From Streptomyces sp. CB02058 (GTDB lineage: Bacteria; Actinomycetota; Actinomycetes; Streptomycetales; Streptomycetaceae), in the NCBI RefSeq assembly GCF_001905505.1, contig NZ_LIPG01000004.1, positions 682,001-746,000 on the forward strand: a stretch of DNA of 64,000 bases, read 5' to 3'. Both the position numbers and the translations under genes were made by a program. The stretch's first letter is position 1, and every line of letters starts with the position of its first letter. The notes beneath the pieces were generated by a model that saw only the letters and a program-made list of their open reading frames with translations, was not told where the DNA came from and ran no database searches. Shown here piece by piece: positions 42,346 through 51,183 of the stretch.

Positions 42346-44427
42346 TCACCCCGATTCAAGCACCTGCTCGGTCCAGATCGTCTTGCCCCGGGCACCGTAG
42401 CGGCAGCCCCACCGCGTGGAGAGCTGGGCGATCAGGAACAGGCCCCGCCCGCCCTCGTCCGTGTTCAGTGCCCGGCGCAGGCGCGGCTGGGTGTTGCTGG
42501 GGTCGGAGACCTCGCACACGAGCACCCGGTCGCGGATGAGCCGGAGGACGATGGGGCCGCTGGCGTAGCGCATCGCGTTCGTGACGAGTTCACTGACGAT
42601 GAGCTCGGTGGCGAAGGCCTCCTTCTCCAGCCCCCAGACGGCCAGCCGGCCGAGGACGTCGGTACGGGCGTCGTGGACCGCCGCGGGGTCGGCGGCGTAC
42701 TCCCAGGTAGCCGTGTCCTGTTCGGCCACCGCACGCGTACGGGCGAGCAGGAGGGTGACATCGTCCTCGAGCTGCTCAGGTTCGGCGAGGCGGCCGGTCA
42801 TCCAGGAGGCGATGTCGTCGAGGCTGTCGCCGGTCGCCACCAACTGCCCCAGCTCCGCGGGGAGTCCCGCTCCCTGCGCGATCGCGCTGGTCCGGCCGGC
42901 TTCCTCGTCGCGCCGGAGCAGGCCGTCGGTGTAGAGGGCCAGCACGCTGCCGACCGGAAGCGTCGTGGTGAACACCTCGAAGGGAATGTCCCCGACGCCC
43001 AGGGGCGGCCCGGGGATCACGGGCGCGTACTCGGCGCTTCCGTCGGGCAGCACGATCACCGGCGCCGGGTGCCCGGCGCTGGCCATCTGGCACACCCTGG
43101 ACACCGGGTCGTAGACGGCGAACAGGCAGGAGGCGCCGACGGTGTCCGGTTCTTCGGACTCGCCCATCATGCGCTGGACGAGGTCGTCGAGGCGGGTGAG
43201 CAGTTCGTCCGGAGGCAGGTCGAGGTCGGCGAGGGTCTGCACCGCTGTCCGCAGCCTGGCCATGGTGGCGGTCGCCTGCAGACCGTGGCCGATGACGTCA
43301 CCGACGACCAGGGCCATCCTCAGCGACGAGATCGGGAACGCGTCGTACCAGTCCCCGCCGACGCTGAGCCCACCGCCCGCGGGCAGATAGACCCCGGCGG
43401 TCTCGACGGCCGCGGTCTCGGTGGCCGCGGGCGGCAGCAGGCTCTGCTGGAAGACGACGGCCGTCCGGTGTTCGCGGGTGAACCGGAAGGCGTTGTCGAT
43501 CGCGAGGGCAGTGCGGTGGCACAGGTCCTGCATGAGCTCGACGTCCGCGTCCGAGAACGGTTCAGGATCGTCCACGCGGTACACCTGAGCGTAGCCGAAG
43601 AACCGCCCGCGGTGGTGGAGGGGGCAGCCGAGCACGTGCCGCAGTCCTTCCGGCAGGAAGCGCTCGATCAGCTCCGGGTCGTGGCCGAGGAAGGCACGGG
43701 CGGTCTCCGCGTCCGCCATGAGCGCTCCCCCGACTGCGGGGGCGGCGGTCGCGGGCTGCTCGGGGACGAACGGAAGGGCTTCGCCGACCTGTGCCAGAGC
43801 GGCGGGCCACGTGCCGTCCACCGCCTTGACCGCGACACGGCGCGGAGCCGAGGCCTCCCGGCCGATGTAGCCGGGCTGCGGGTCACGTCCTCTGAGGACG
43901 TCCTCGGGAAATTCGACGCACGCGAGGTCACCGAGGGCGGGCACGAGAACGGCGACCAGGTCGCGGGCGCTGTTCACGACGTCCAGCGAGCCGCCGATCT
44001 CGAAGGCGTCGCGGTACGCCGCCGACAGCCGCTGCTGGGTCCTGTGCCGCTCGGTGACCTCGACGGCGGCGATCGCGACCCCGACCGGCGCCCCGAGGGG
44101 GCCGTCGAGGCGGATGCAGGTGAGCGACACCACCCGGTCGGATCCGGGCGGCCCGAGCGGGTACTCCGCCGCGACCACGGGTCTCCCGGTGCCAGCCACC
44201 CGCGCCGTGAAGGCCCGTACGGTCCCGTGGGCACCGGTGCCGGGCAGGTCCAGCAGCCATTCCTCGCCCGCGCCGTCCGGGCGCATCGCCTTGTAGGCGG
44301 CGTTCGTACGGACGGGGCGGAACTCCGTGTCGAGCTCCAGGACCGCGATGTCGTCCTGGGAGAGCAGCGCCCGGGCGAGGACCGAGTCCCGGTCCCACCC
44401 TCCGGCATCGTGAGAGCCAGCCGCCAC
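42346..44427 (-). CDS. PAS-GAF-SpoIIE phosphatase with C-terminal HATPase (RsbU/RsbW-like fusion)
   Basis: 693 residues. Order: PAS-like domain (about 20-130), GAF domain (about 150-325), PP2C/SpoIIE serine phosphatase (about 340-545; GGDWYDAFPI and LVVGDVIGHGLQA carry metal-binding Asp residues, ALYTDGLLRRDEE the late Asp), and an anti-sigma-type ATPase (about 560-690; ELVTNAMRYA N-box, EGGRGLFL G-box). Such fusions are abundant in Streptomyces and control anti-anti-sigma factor switching in response to a signal sensed by PAS/GAF. GTG at 44427 is chosen because GGAGGTGA is 4-5 bases upstream; an earlier GTG (44448) contains that site in its own coding sequence. No anti-anti-sigma gene is adjacent. 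Confidence 0.88.
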   Translation of the reverse strand: MAAGSHDAGGWDRDSVLARALLSQDDIAVLELDTEFRPVRTNAAYKAMRPDGAGEEWLLDLPGTGAHGTVRAFTARVAGTGRPVVAAEYPLGPPGSDRVVSLTCIRLDGPLGAPVGVAIAAVEVTERHRTQQRLSAAYRDAFEIGGSLDVVNSARDLVAVLVPALGDLACVEFPEDVLRGRDPQPGYIGREASAPRRVAVKAVDGTWPAALAQVGEALPFVPEQPATAAPAVGGALMADAETARAFLGHDPELIERFLPEGLRHVLGCPLHHRGRFFGYAQVYRVDDPEPFSDADVELMQDLCHRTALAIDNAFRFTREHRTAVVFQQSLLPPAATETAAVETAGVYLPAGGGLSVGGDWYDAFPISSLRMALVVGDVIGHGLQATATMARLRTAVQTLADLDLPPDELLTRLDDLVQRMMGESEEPDTVGASCLFAVYDPVSRVCQMASAGHPAPVIVLPDGSAEYAPVIPGPPLGVGDIPFEVFTTTLPVGSVLALYTDGLLRRDEEAGRTSAIAQGAGLPAELGQLVATGDSLDDIASWMTGRLAEPEQLEDDVTLLLARTRAVAEQDTATWEYAADPAAVHDARTDVLGRLAVWGLEKEAFATELIVSELVTNAMRYASGPIVLRLIRDRVLVCEVSDPSNTQPRLRRALNTDEGGRGLFLIAQLSTRWGCRYGARGKTIWTEQVLESG

Positions 44428-44649
44428 GGCGTCACCTCCCTCGGTCACGGCGGCAGCCGGACACCACCGCGAAGCCTCTCAACGGCCAGGATGCGCCCTG
44501 GCGGAAGACGGGGCACCTCGACGGCGCGGGACGACGGCGGTGCCCTGGGCTGTGCCGGGCAGCGTAGCGGCTACGGCTCCCGTCGGCCACGGCCCCGCGA
44601 CAGATGACGTGCGGGCCGGCGGGACCCGCGGTTCACCGGCCGTCAGCCG

Positions 44650-45690
44650 TCAGCCGATGGTCACGGCCCCGCGGAAGTCGTCCGGCGCCATCGTCGACAT
44701 CGTGTCGAGCTCCGGGTCGGGGACGGGCAGCAGATGGGCGTCCACCCAGGTGTCCCCCGCTGCCGCGTTGGACCACGGGTCCTCGATCACGACGGCGCCG
44801 GGCACGGCGCCGTGGCAGAGCACCCAGTGCGGCACGTCGAACCCCTGCATCCCGGCGAGCGAGACCAGGAGCAGCACATGTCCCTGCCGGCCGATCACGC
44901 TGCGGATGCCGGACATGGGGAGGTGGCGCGGATCGATGGGTACGCCGACGTGTTCGGCGTCCGTGCGCGAGGCCCGCTGAAGCAGGGCGCGCCACACCTG
45001 CTCGCCCTCCGCGAGGTGGCCGAGCAGGACGGGCTCGTCCGTGTCGAGATGGACCTCGACGGGGGACGCCGGCCACGCCCGGCGCACGGCGACGCCCAGC
45101 CCGACGGGCTCGCACGCGGGGAAGTTGGTCGCGCCGCGCCACAGCGTCAGCTCAGCCGGGCGGTCGAGCTCGTCCCGCCGCAGCGTCCCCGCGTGCGCCT
45201 GCGCGACCAGGGCGGTGACCGCGCCGCAGGTGAAGTGCGTGGTCTGCCCGTAGTACGGGGGCTCGGTCACCGTGCCGTCGTGCAGCCAGCGCACGTAACC
45301 GGTGCCGGGCCCGGCCTCCTCCTCCGACTGCCCGAGCGGAGGGCACAGGGGGGTGAAGCCGCAGGCGGCGGCGTCCTCGGGGCGCGCCGTCCATCCTTCC
45401 CACTTGACCTGCGCGAGCTCCCGGCCGTGCGCGTGGGCGACGACGGCTGCCACGGCTGCCCGCACGTCGCCGACGGCGTCCACGATCTTCAGGTAGCCCG
45501 TGTGCGGGCGGGATGTCACGAGCGCGGCGGCGGTCCAGCCCTCGCCGTCGTCACCGGGGACGGCCACGATGCGGGGGTCGTGGGCCGAGCGGTCGACGGC
45601 GTGCCAGCGCTCCAGCACCTCGTGGTGCGCGAGCCGCTCCAGCGGGGCCGGTGAGGTGTCGGGCTCGAAGGGGACGACGATGCTGTTCAC
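44650..45690 (-). CDS. GNAT-like plus C39-type cysteine peptidase-like fusion, linked to siderophore uptake
   Basis: 346 residues. Residues 1-120 resemble a GNAT fold (HTGYLKIVDAVGDVRAAVAAVV, then VKWEGWTARPEDAAACGF). Residues 145-315 resemble a C39-like papain fold with C155 in THFTCGAVTAL, H288 in DVPHWVLCHG and D304 in VIEDPWSN as a possible Cys-His-Asp triad. No signal peptide. The GTG at 45690 follows AGGAAG. It lies 137 bases after the end of a siderophore ABC transporter operon in the same direction. A role in processing an imported peptidic siderophore or in maturing a peptide is possible; neither is shown. Confidence 0.7.
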   Translation of the reverse strand: MNSIVVPFEPDTSPAPLERLAHHEVLERWHAVDRSAHDPRIVAVPGDDGEGWTAAALVTSRPHTGYLKIVDAVGDVRAAVAAVVAHAHGRELAQVKWEGWTARPEDAAACGFTPLCPPLGQSEEEAGPGTGYVRWLHDGTVTEPPYYGQTTHFTCGAVTALVAQAHAGTLRRDELDRPAELTLWRGATNFPACEPVGLGVAVRRAWPASPVEVHLDTDEPVLLGHLAEGEQVWRALLQRASRTDAEHVGVPIDPRHLPMSGIRSVIGRQGHVLLLVSLAGMQGFDVPHWVLCHGAVPGAVVIEDPWSNAAAGDTWVDAHLLPVPDPELDTMSTMAPDDFRGAVTIG

Positions 45691-45826
45691 GGGTGCTTCC
45701 TGCTGAGGTGGCATGAGGTGTTCCTGACGGATCCGGCAGGACGTGGACGCGCCGACGGCCGCCGGCTGCGGGAGGACGTGGGCGCTCCGACGACCGTCGC
45801 GTGCGCGGGGGTGCCGCTGCCTGGTG

Positions 45827-47929
45827 TCATGCGCGCGACCGTCGGAGCACCCAGATGAAGTACGGGGCTCCGACCAGGGCGATCATCAGGCCGGCGGGTA
45901 TCTGTGCGGGGGCGACGAGCGTACGGCCGAGGGCGTCCGCCACACAGACCAGCAGGCCGCCGAGCAGCATCGCGACCGGGATCGCGCGGCCGTGCCGGGC
46001 GCCGACCAGGGACCGGGCGAGGTGCGGGGCGACGAGGCCGACGAAGCCGACGACTCCGACGGCGATCACGCTGAGTGCCGCCAGCACCGCGGCGACGGCC
46101 AGTGCGACGAAGCGTGTGCGTTCCAGCCTGACGCCGACGATGCGCGGGGTGTCCTCGTCGACGGCGAGCAGGTCGAGCCGGCTCCGCATGGCGAACAGCA
46201 CGGGAAGTGCGAGCGCCAGGGCCACCGCGACGGGTACGACGTCGGGCAGCGTGCGCCCGTAGGTCGTACCGGAGAGCCAGGTGAAGATCCTGGGCGTGTT
46301 GTACGGGTCGGCGCGCAGCAGGAGGAAGGTCGTGATGGAGCTGAGGCCGTAACCGCAGCCGATCCCGATCAGGACGAACCGGTCGGGCAGGAAGCCGCCG
46401 CGCCAGGCCAGCAGGGCGATCACCCCGAACGTGGCGAGCCCTGCCGCGACCGCGACGGCGATGAGCACCGGCCGCCCGCCCGGGATGCCCGAGGTGACGA
46501 CGCTCGCCGCGCCCAGGCCGGCGCCCGCCGTGATGCCGAGTACACCTGGTTCCGCCAGCGGGTTGCGCACCGCGCTCTGCACGACGCATCCGGCCAGTCC
46601 GAGTGCGGCACCCGCGAGGACCGCTGCGGCCACCCGTGGGACCCGGTCGTCGAGCGCCTGGCCGATCAGGCCGGGGGCGGCGCCCCGGGCCCAGAGCGCG
46701 ATGTCCCCCGTACGCAGCCAGAGGCTTCCCGCCAGTACGGCGACGAGGACGGCGGCGGCCAGGAGCGCGACCGCGCCGAGGACGACGAGGAGGAACGCGC
46801 GAGGTGACCGCACGGCGACCCGCGCGTGCGGCGGCTGCCGGAGCCGGCCGGTGTCGCGGAGGCGCATCGCGAGGACCACGATCACGACGGAGCCGAGCAG
46901 CGCCGTCGGCACGCCCGTGGGAATGGAGGCGGCGCCGTCCGCGCCCTGGATCGCGCGCAGCGTGGCGTCCGCGAGCAGGATGAGCAGCGCGCCGAGCAGC
47001 CCGGCCGCGGGCAGCAGGAGCAGATGCTTGCGCAGCGCCCTGACCCGCCCCGCGATGAGGCGGGCCAGGACGGGGGCGCCGAGGCCGACGAAGGCGATCG
47101 GGCCCGCGAGCGTCACCGCGGTGCTGGTCAGGAGCACCGCGCAGACCACGGCGACCACACGGGTGGACCTGATCGGCACACCGAGGGTGGACGCGGCGTC
47201 GTCGCCGAGGTTCATCACGTCCAGCCGCCGGGAGAGCGCCAGGGCGGCGCACAGCACCACGGCCACGAGGGGGAAGGCCCGTATCGACGCGTCGATGTTC
47301 AGCTGGGCGAGCGAGCCGCTCCCCCAGGCGAAGAGTCCGGTGGTGTTCTGGTCGAACAGGATGAGGAGCATCCCGGTCGCCGCGTCCAGGGCCATCGCCG
47401 TCGCCGATCCGGCGAGGATGAGGCGGGTGCCGGCGGTGCCCGCGGCCCGGCCGGCGAGGAGCAGCACGAGGGCCGCCGCCACCAGGCCGCCGGCGAAGGC
47501 GACGGCTCCCGACGCCCAGAGCGGGACGGCGAAACCGAAGGCGGCGACGAGCGTGATCGTGAAGTAGGCCCCGGCCGTGACCGCGAGGGTGTCCGGGGAG
47601 GCGAGCGCGTTGTGCGTGACGGACTGGAGGAGCGTGCCCGCGCAGCCGAGGGCGAAGCCCACCGCCACGCCCGCCAGCAGGCGCGGCAGGCGCGAGCCGG
47701 TGAGGATCTCGCCGACCGGCGCCCCGCCCGTGTCCTCCCGTTCCCCGGCGAGGTGGCGCAGCAGGTCGCCGACGCCGACGCCCGACGTCCCCTGCGTCAG
47801 GTGCCACATGCCCACCAGGGTGGTCACGGCGAGGAGGAGTGCCAGGACGGCCACCCCGGTGGGGCCGCCGCCGCGCTCGTCGCGCGGCAGCGTCTCCCCA
47901 CCGAGTGCCGTCGTCCGCGCTGTGCTCAC
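45827..47929 (-). CDS. Fused double permease of an iron-siderophore ABC importer (FecCD type, FhuB-like)
   Basis: 700 residues, about twice the normal FecCD length. Two complete permease halves in tandem: the first with GCAGTLLQSVTHNALASPDTLAVTAG and AGPIAFVGLGAPVLARL, the second with GLAGCVVQSAVRNPLAEPGVLGITAG and GVVGFVGLVAPHLARSLVG. Each half has about 9-10 membrane helices. The fusion resembles E. coli FhuB and replaces the usual two genes. GTG start overlapping the stop of the binding-protein gene (GTGA), so translation is coupled. It forms the channel with the ATPase encoded at 49052-49915. Confidence 0.92.
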   Translation of the reverse strand: MSTARTTALGGETLPRDERGGGPTGVAVLALLLAVTTLVGMWHLTQGTSGVGVGDLLRHLAGEREDTGGAPVGEILTGSRLPRLLAGVAVGFALGCAGTLLQSVTHNALASPDTLAVTAGAYFTITLVAAFGFAVPLWASGAVAFAGGLVAAALVLLLAGRAAGTAGTRLILAGSATAMALDAATGMLLILFDQNTTGLFAWGSGSLAQLNIDASIRAFPLVAVVLCAALALSRRLDVMNLGDDAASTLGVPIRSTRVVAVVCAVLLTSTAVTLAGPIAFVGLGAPVLARLIAGRVRALRKHLLLLPAAGLLGALLILLADATLRAIQGADGAASIPTGVPTALLGSVVIVVLAMRLRDTGRLRQPPHARVAVRSPRAFLLVVLGAVALLAAAVLVAVLAGSLWLRTGDIALWARGAAPGLIGQALDDRVPRVAAAVLAGAALGLAGCVVQSAVRNPLAEPGVLGITAGAGLGAASVVTSGIPGGRPVLIAVAVAAGLATFGVIALLAWRGGFLPDRFVLIGIGCGYGLSSITTFLLLRADPYNTPRIFTWLSGTTYGRTLPDVVPVAVALALALPVLFAMRSRLDLLAVDEDTPRIVGVRLERTRFVALAVAAVLAALSVIAVGVVGFVGLVAPHLARSLVGARHGRAIPVAMLLGGLLVCVADALGRTLVAPAQIPAGLMIALVGAPYFIWVLRRSRA

Positions 47930-48984
47930 TTCTTGTCGAGTACGTCGACGTACGCGTCGATCGCCTGCTCGCAGGAGCGCGGACCGCCCGCGCCCCACAC
48001 CCGCGCCGGGAAGGCGTGCGCGCGGCCTTCCTTCACGGCCGGGAGGGACTTCCAGATCGGGTTCTTGCCGAGCGCGGCGACGTAGCCGCCGGCGCCCTCG
48101 TCGTTGGCGTAGAAGAGGTTGGCGTCGCCGACCGCGGTGAGGCCCTCGACGTCGGTCTGCGCGAGGCCGTAGGAGGGGTCGACGCCGCCGTCGCCGTGGG
48201 CCTTGTTGACGTCGTTGGTCCACGCGGGCTTCATACCGAGTTCCTTGCCTATCTCGGTGAAGAGGGCGCCGTCGCTGTAGGGGCGGACGGTGAGGTTGCC
48301 GCCCTGGAGCCAGCCGTCGAAGAAGAGGAAGTCCTTCGTCGGCAGCTCGGCGTCGATGACCTGCTGCTTCGCCTCGGCCAGGTGGTCGTCGAACTGCTTG
48401 AGCACCTGGTCGGCCCGCTCGGTGCGGCCGGTGACCTCGCCGATCATGCTGAAGACGTCCCGCATGTTCCCGATCGGGTCCTTCGGGTTCGCCCCTCGCG
48501 TCACCATGACGGGGACGCCGCGCTTCTCCAGCTTCTTGACGGTCTCGTCGTCGGCGTCGAACGCCTCCACGACGATGAGGTCGGGCTTCGCCGCGTAGAG
48601 GGTGTCGAGGTCGGGTTCCTCACGGGTGCCGATGTCCGTCACTCCGTCGGGGAGCTTCTCCGCGCTGACCCAGGTGCTGTAGCCCTTCGCGTCGGAGACC
48701 GCGGTGGGGGTGACGCAGAGGGTCAGCGCGTCCTCGACCTGCTGCCATTCCAGGACCGCGATGCGCTCGGCGGGCTTGTCGAGCTTCACCTGCCGGCCGA
48801 CGCCGTCCTTGAAGGAGACGGGCTCGGTCGAGGTGGCCGTGGTGTCGTCGGCGCAGCTCTTCGACGCGGGCGGCGCGCTGGTGCTGCTGCCTGCCTCGTC
48901 GACGCTGGTCGTGCCGCAGGCCGTCGCGGCCAGGACGATGAGCCCTGCGGAGGCCGACGCCGCCAGGCGATGGGCACGGTTCAT
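47926..48984 (-). CDS. Iron-siderophore-binding lipoprotein (FecB/FhuD type)
   Basis: 352 residues. Lipobox LAATAC with lipid-bearing C23, a Ser/Thr-rich linker, then a type-III binding protein with a long central helix. Features are RIAVLEWQQVEDALTLCV, PDLDTLYAAKPDLIVVEAFDAD and VKEGRAHAFPARVWGAGGP. Binds a ferric siderophore at the cell surface; which one cannot be seen. AAGAGGA lies 7 bases before the ATG. Fits between the ATPase gene (67 bases upstream) and the fused permease (overlap). Confidence 0.9.
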   Translation of the reverse strand: MNRAHRLAASASAGLIVLAATACGTTSVDEAGSSTSAPPASKSCADDTTATSTEPVSFKDGVGRQVKLDKPAERIAVLEWQQVEDALTLCVTPTAVSDAKGYSTWVSAEKLPDGVTDIGTREEPDLDTLYAAKPDLIVVEAFDADDETVKKLEKRGVPVMVTRGANPKDPIGNMRDVFSMIGEVTGRTERADQVLKQFDDHLAEAKQQVIDAELPTKDFLFFDGWLQGGNLTVRPYSDGALFTEIGKELGMKPAWTNDVNKAHGDGGVDPSYGLAQTDVEGLTAVGDANLFYANDEGAGGYVAALGKNPIWKSLPAVKEGRAHAFPARVWGAGGPRSCEQAIDAYVDVLDKK

Positions 48985-49051
48985 GAAGGATCCTCTTCTC
49001 GATCGGTGTGGGAGCGGCGGATGTGCCGCTGCGTGCGGGGGCAGCCCGGTT

Positions 49052-49915
49052 TCAGGCGGGGTGCCGCCCGATGGGGTCGATGCGGAGCCGCCCCGTGCGG
49101 GGATCGGTGCCGACCTCGACGCGGATGTCGTAGACCTCGCCGATGTTCTCGGCGGTGAGGACGTCGGCGGGTGCCCCGGCGGCGTGGACGCGGCCGGAGC
49201 GCATCAGGACCAGCGTGTCCGCGACGCGGGACGCCTGGTCGAGGTCGTGCAGCACGATGCCGACGGCGATGCCGTGCTCCTCGACGAGGTCGCGCACCAG
49301 GTCGAGCGTCTCGATCTGGTAGCGCAGGTCCAGGTGGTTGGTGGGTTCGTCCAGGAGCACGACGCCGGTGTCCTGGGCGAGGCAGGCCGCGAGCCAGACT
49401 CGCTGCATCTCCCCGCCGGAGAGTTCTCCGACCGGCCGGTCCGCCATGTCCCGTACGCCGGTGACGCCCATGGCGTGGTCGACCGCGGTCCGGTCGTCGG
49501 CGGTGAGTCCGGCGAAGCCCCGGCGGTAGGGGTGGCGTCCGAACGCCACGACCTCCGCGACCGTCAGCCCCTGGGGTGCGGGCCTGGACTGCGAGAACAG
49601 CGTGACCTCGCGGGCGAACCGGCGGGCGCTCAGCAGGGCCGCGTCGCGCTCGGGCTGCCCGTCGGTGGCGCCGAGCGTCACCCGGCCGCCGTCCAGCCGG
49701 TGCAGCCGGGAGAGCGCTCGCAGCAGCGTGGACTTCCCGCTGCCGTTGGGTCCGACGAGGGCGGTGGCGCGGCCGGGCTCCAGGCTCAGCGAGACGCCGT
49801 GGACGACCGGCTTGCCGCCGTAACGCAGCACCAGGTCGTGCCCGTCGAGGGCGGCGGCAGGCGTGGCGTCGCCGGACGCCGGGCGACCGGCGTGCCGGGA
49901 GGAGCGTATGAACAT
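49052..49915 (-). CDS. Iron-siderophore ABC transporter ATPase (FecE/FhuC type)
   Basis: 287 residues. Walker A GPNGSGKSTLLRAL, Q-loop FSQSRPAPQGLTV, signature LSGGEMQRVWLA, Walker B GVVLLDEPTNHLDL, switch His in VLHDLDQA. The pattern TVAEVVAFGRHPYRRGF is typical of the FecE/FhuC/BtuD group. First gene of the operon that continues with the binding protein and fused permease. A candidate iron box lies about 115 bases upstream. The ATG at 49915 has only a weak ribosome binding site. Confidence 0.92.
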   Translation of the reverse strand: MFIRSSRHAGRPASGDATPAAALDGHDLVLRYGGKPVVHGVSLSLEPGRATALVGPNGSGKSTLLRALSRLHRLDGGRVTLGATDGQPERDAALLSARRFAREVTLFSQSRPAPQGLTVAEVVAFGRHPYRRGFAGLTADDRTAVDHAMGVTGVRDMADRPVGELSGGEMQRVWLAACLAQDTGVVLLDEPTNHLDLRYQIETLDLVRDLVEEHGIAVGIVLHDLDQASRVADTLVLMRSGRVHAAGAPADVLTAENIGEVYDIRVEVGTDPRTGRLRIDPIGRHPA

Positions 49916-50027
49916 CGGTGGGTTCCGGAGGTCGGAGGGGCAGGGGCCGCGGCACCCTCCGTCCGGCCTTCGCCGGCCGGGCGCCGCAGACTCTCCCACG
50001 CACGGAACGCACCGTTCGCGTCGAGCA

Positions 50028-50046
50028 ACAACTAAGGGTTACCTAA
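50028..50046 (-). promoter_or_regulatory. Candidate iron box upstream of the siderophore importer operon
   Basis: The 19 bases around TAAGGGTTACCTAA match the DmdR/IdeR consensus at only 12 positions, with one arm (CCTAA) conserved and the other degraded. Position between the AraC regulator and the ATPase gene supports it. Confidence 0.45.
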
Positions 50047-50083
50047 CTCCGGGAAGGCTATATTCCGCTCGCGATGTCGGCAA

Positions 50084-50962
50084 TCAGGAGTTACGGACAC
50101 GCGATACGGGATTCCGGACATCCTGAGGGGTGCCGTCGGCCGTGTCGAAGAACGCGCCGGGCGTGGTTCCCATGACCCGCCGGAAGGCCGCGATGAAGGA
50201 GCTGGGCTGCGCGTAGCCGAGCACCTCGGAGACGGTCGTCACGTCGAGCCCCTCGGAGAGGAGGGTCAGCGCCCGGTGCACCCGCAGCACCTGCCGCCAC
50301 TGCGCGAAGGACAGGCCCGTGGCGTGGCGGAACGCGCGGGTGACCGTGCGGTCACTGATCCCCAGTGCCCGCGCCCACTCCTCCAGGGAGCGGTCGTCGG
50401 CGGGATCGTCCAGCAGGGCCTCGGCGATCGCGTCGATCCGGGGGTCGCCGGGCAGCTGCAGCACGAGCTGGCGCTCCGACGGCTGGAGCACGTCGAACAC
50501 GACGGCCTCCGCACGCGCCCTGGCCTCCGCGTCGAGATCCGAGCGGGAAAGATGGGTCAGCAGCGATTCGAGCAGCGGCGTCATCGCGATCGCCTTGGGC
50601 TCCTCGAACGCGAACGGCGTGCGGTCGGGGGCGAAGAAGGCGTCGTGGAACTGCGCGCCCGCCGTCGCCCGCCCCCCGTGCACGACTCCTGCGGGCATCC
50701 ACAGCCCGTGCCCCTCGGACACCGTGAAGACGCGGTCCTCCACCCTGGACGTCAGCGTCCCCCCGCGCACCCAGACGAGCTCGTGCCGGGGATGCGAGTG
50801 CGGCGACCACTCCGTGGGAACGCTGGGGATCCGCAGACCGGCGCTGATGGCGAAGTGCGCCCCGGCCTGCTGCTCGGGGAGCGCGGCGGCCCGGCGCACA
50901 ACGGTGCCCGCCTCGCGCCGCCACATCCCGGGACTCGAAGGGGTGCGGGACGACTGGGCCAT
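50084..50962 (-). CDS. AraC-family regulator of the siderophore importer
   Basis: 292 residues. N-terminal cupin (SPHSHPRHELVWVRGGTLTSRVEDRVFTV, HGLWMPAGVVHGGRA), C-terminal AraC DNA-binding domain (SLEEWARALGISDRTVTRAFRHATGLSFAQWRQ, VSEVLGYAQPSSFIAAFRRVMGTTPGAFF). Directly upstream of, and in line with, the siderophore transport operon, so it is the likely local activator that senses the incoming siderophore. ATG at 50962 has no ribosome binding site; TAGACT (50975-50970) ends 7 bases before it, giving a leaderless message. Confidence 0.88.
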   Translation of the reverse strand: MAQSSRTPSSPGMWRREAGTVVRRAAALPEQQAGAHFAISAGLRIPSVPTEWSPHSHPRHELVWVRGGTLTSRVEDRVFTVSEGHGLWMPAGVVHGGRATAGAQFHDAFFAPDRTPFAFEEPKAIAMTPLLESLLTHLSRSDLDAEARARAEAVVFDVLQPSERQLVLQLPGDPRIDAIAEALLDDPADDRSLEEWARALGISDRTVTRAFRHATGLSFAQWRQVLRVHRALTLLSEGLDVTTVSEVLGYAQPSSFIAAFRRVMGTTPGAFFDTADGTPQDVRNPVSRVRNS

Positions 50963-51120
50963 ACCGACGAGTCTATCCAGGGCCGCACCGGCACCGGACA
51001 CCCCGTGGCCTGCGGGAACGGTCGTGGACTGCATGCCTCTACGGGGGCGGGACGCCCCGGGCCGCGTCGGCCCCTCGGCCGGATGAGGCCCCGCCACGGG
51101 GGCGAGGCGTCCCGGGCAGC

Positions 51121-51158
51121 CGGCACCCGGCACCCGGCACCCGGCACCCGGCACCCGG
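51121..51158. repeat. Tandem heptamer repeat (CGGCACC, 5.4 copies)
   Basis: Five exact copies of CGGCACC and a partial sixth lie in the gap between the protein kinase stop and the AraC-family promoter. Likely a replication-slippage tract; copy number may vary between strains. Confidence 0.9.
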
Positions 51159-51183
51159 CCGAGCATCGGGTGCGCCGCCGGGG

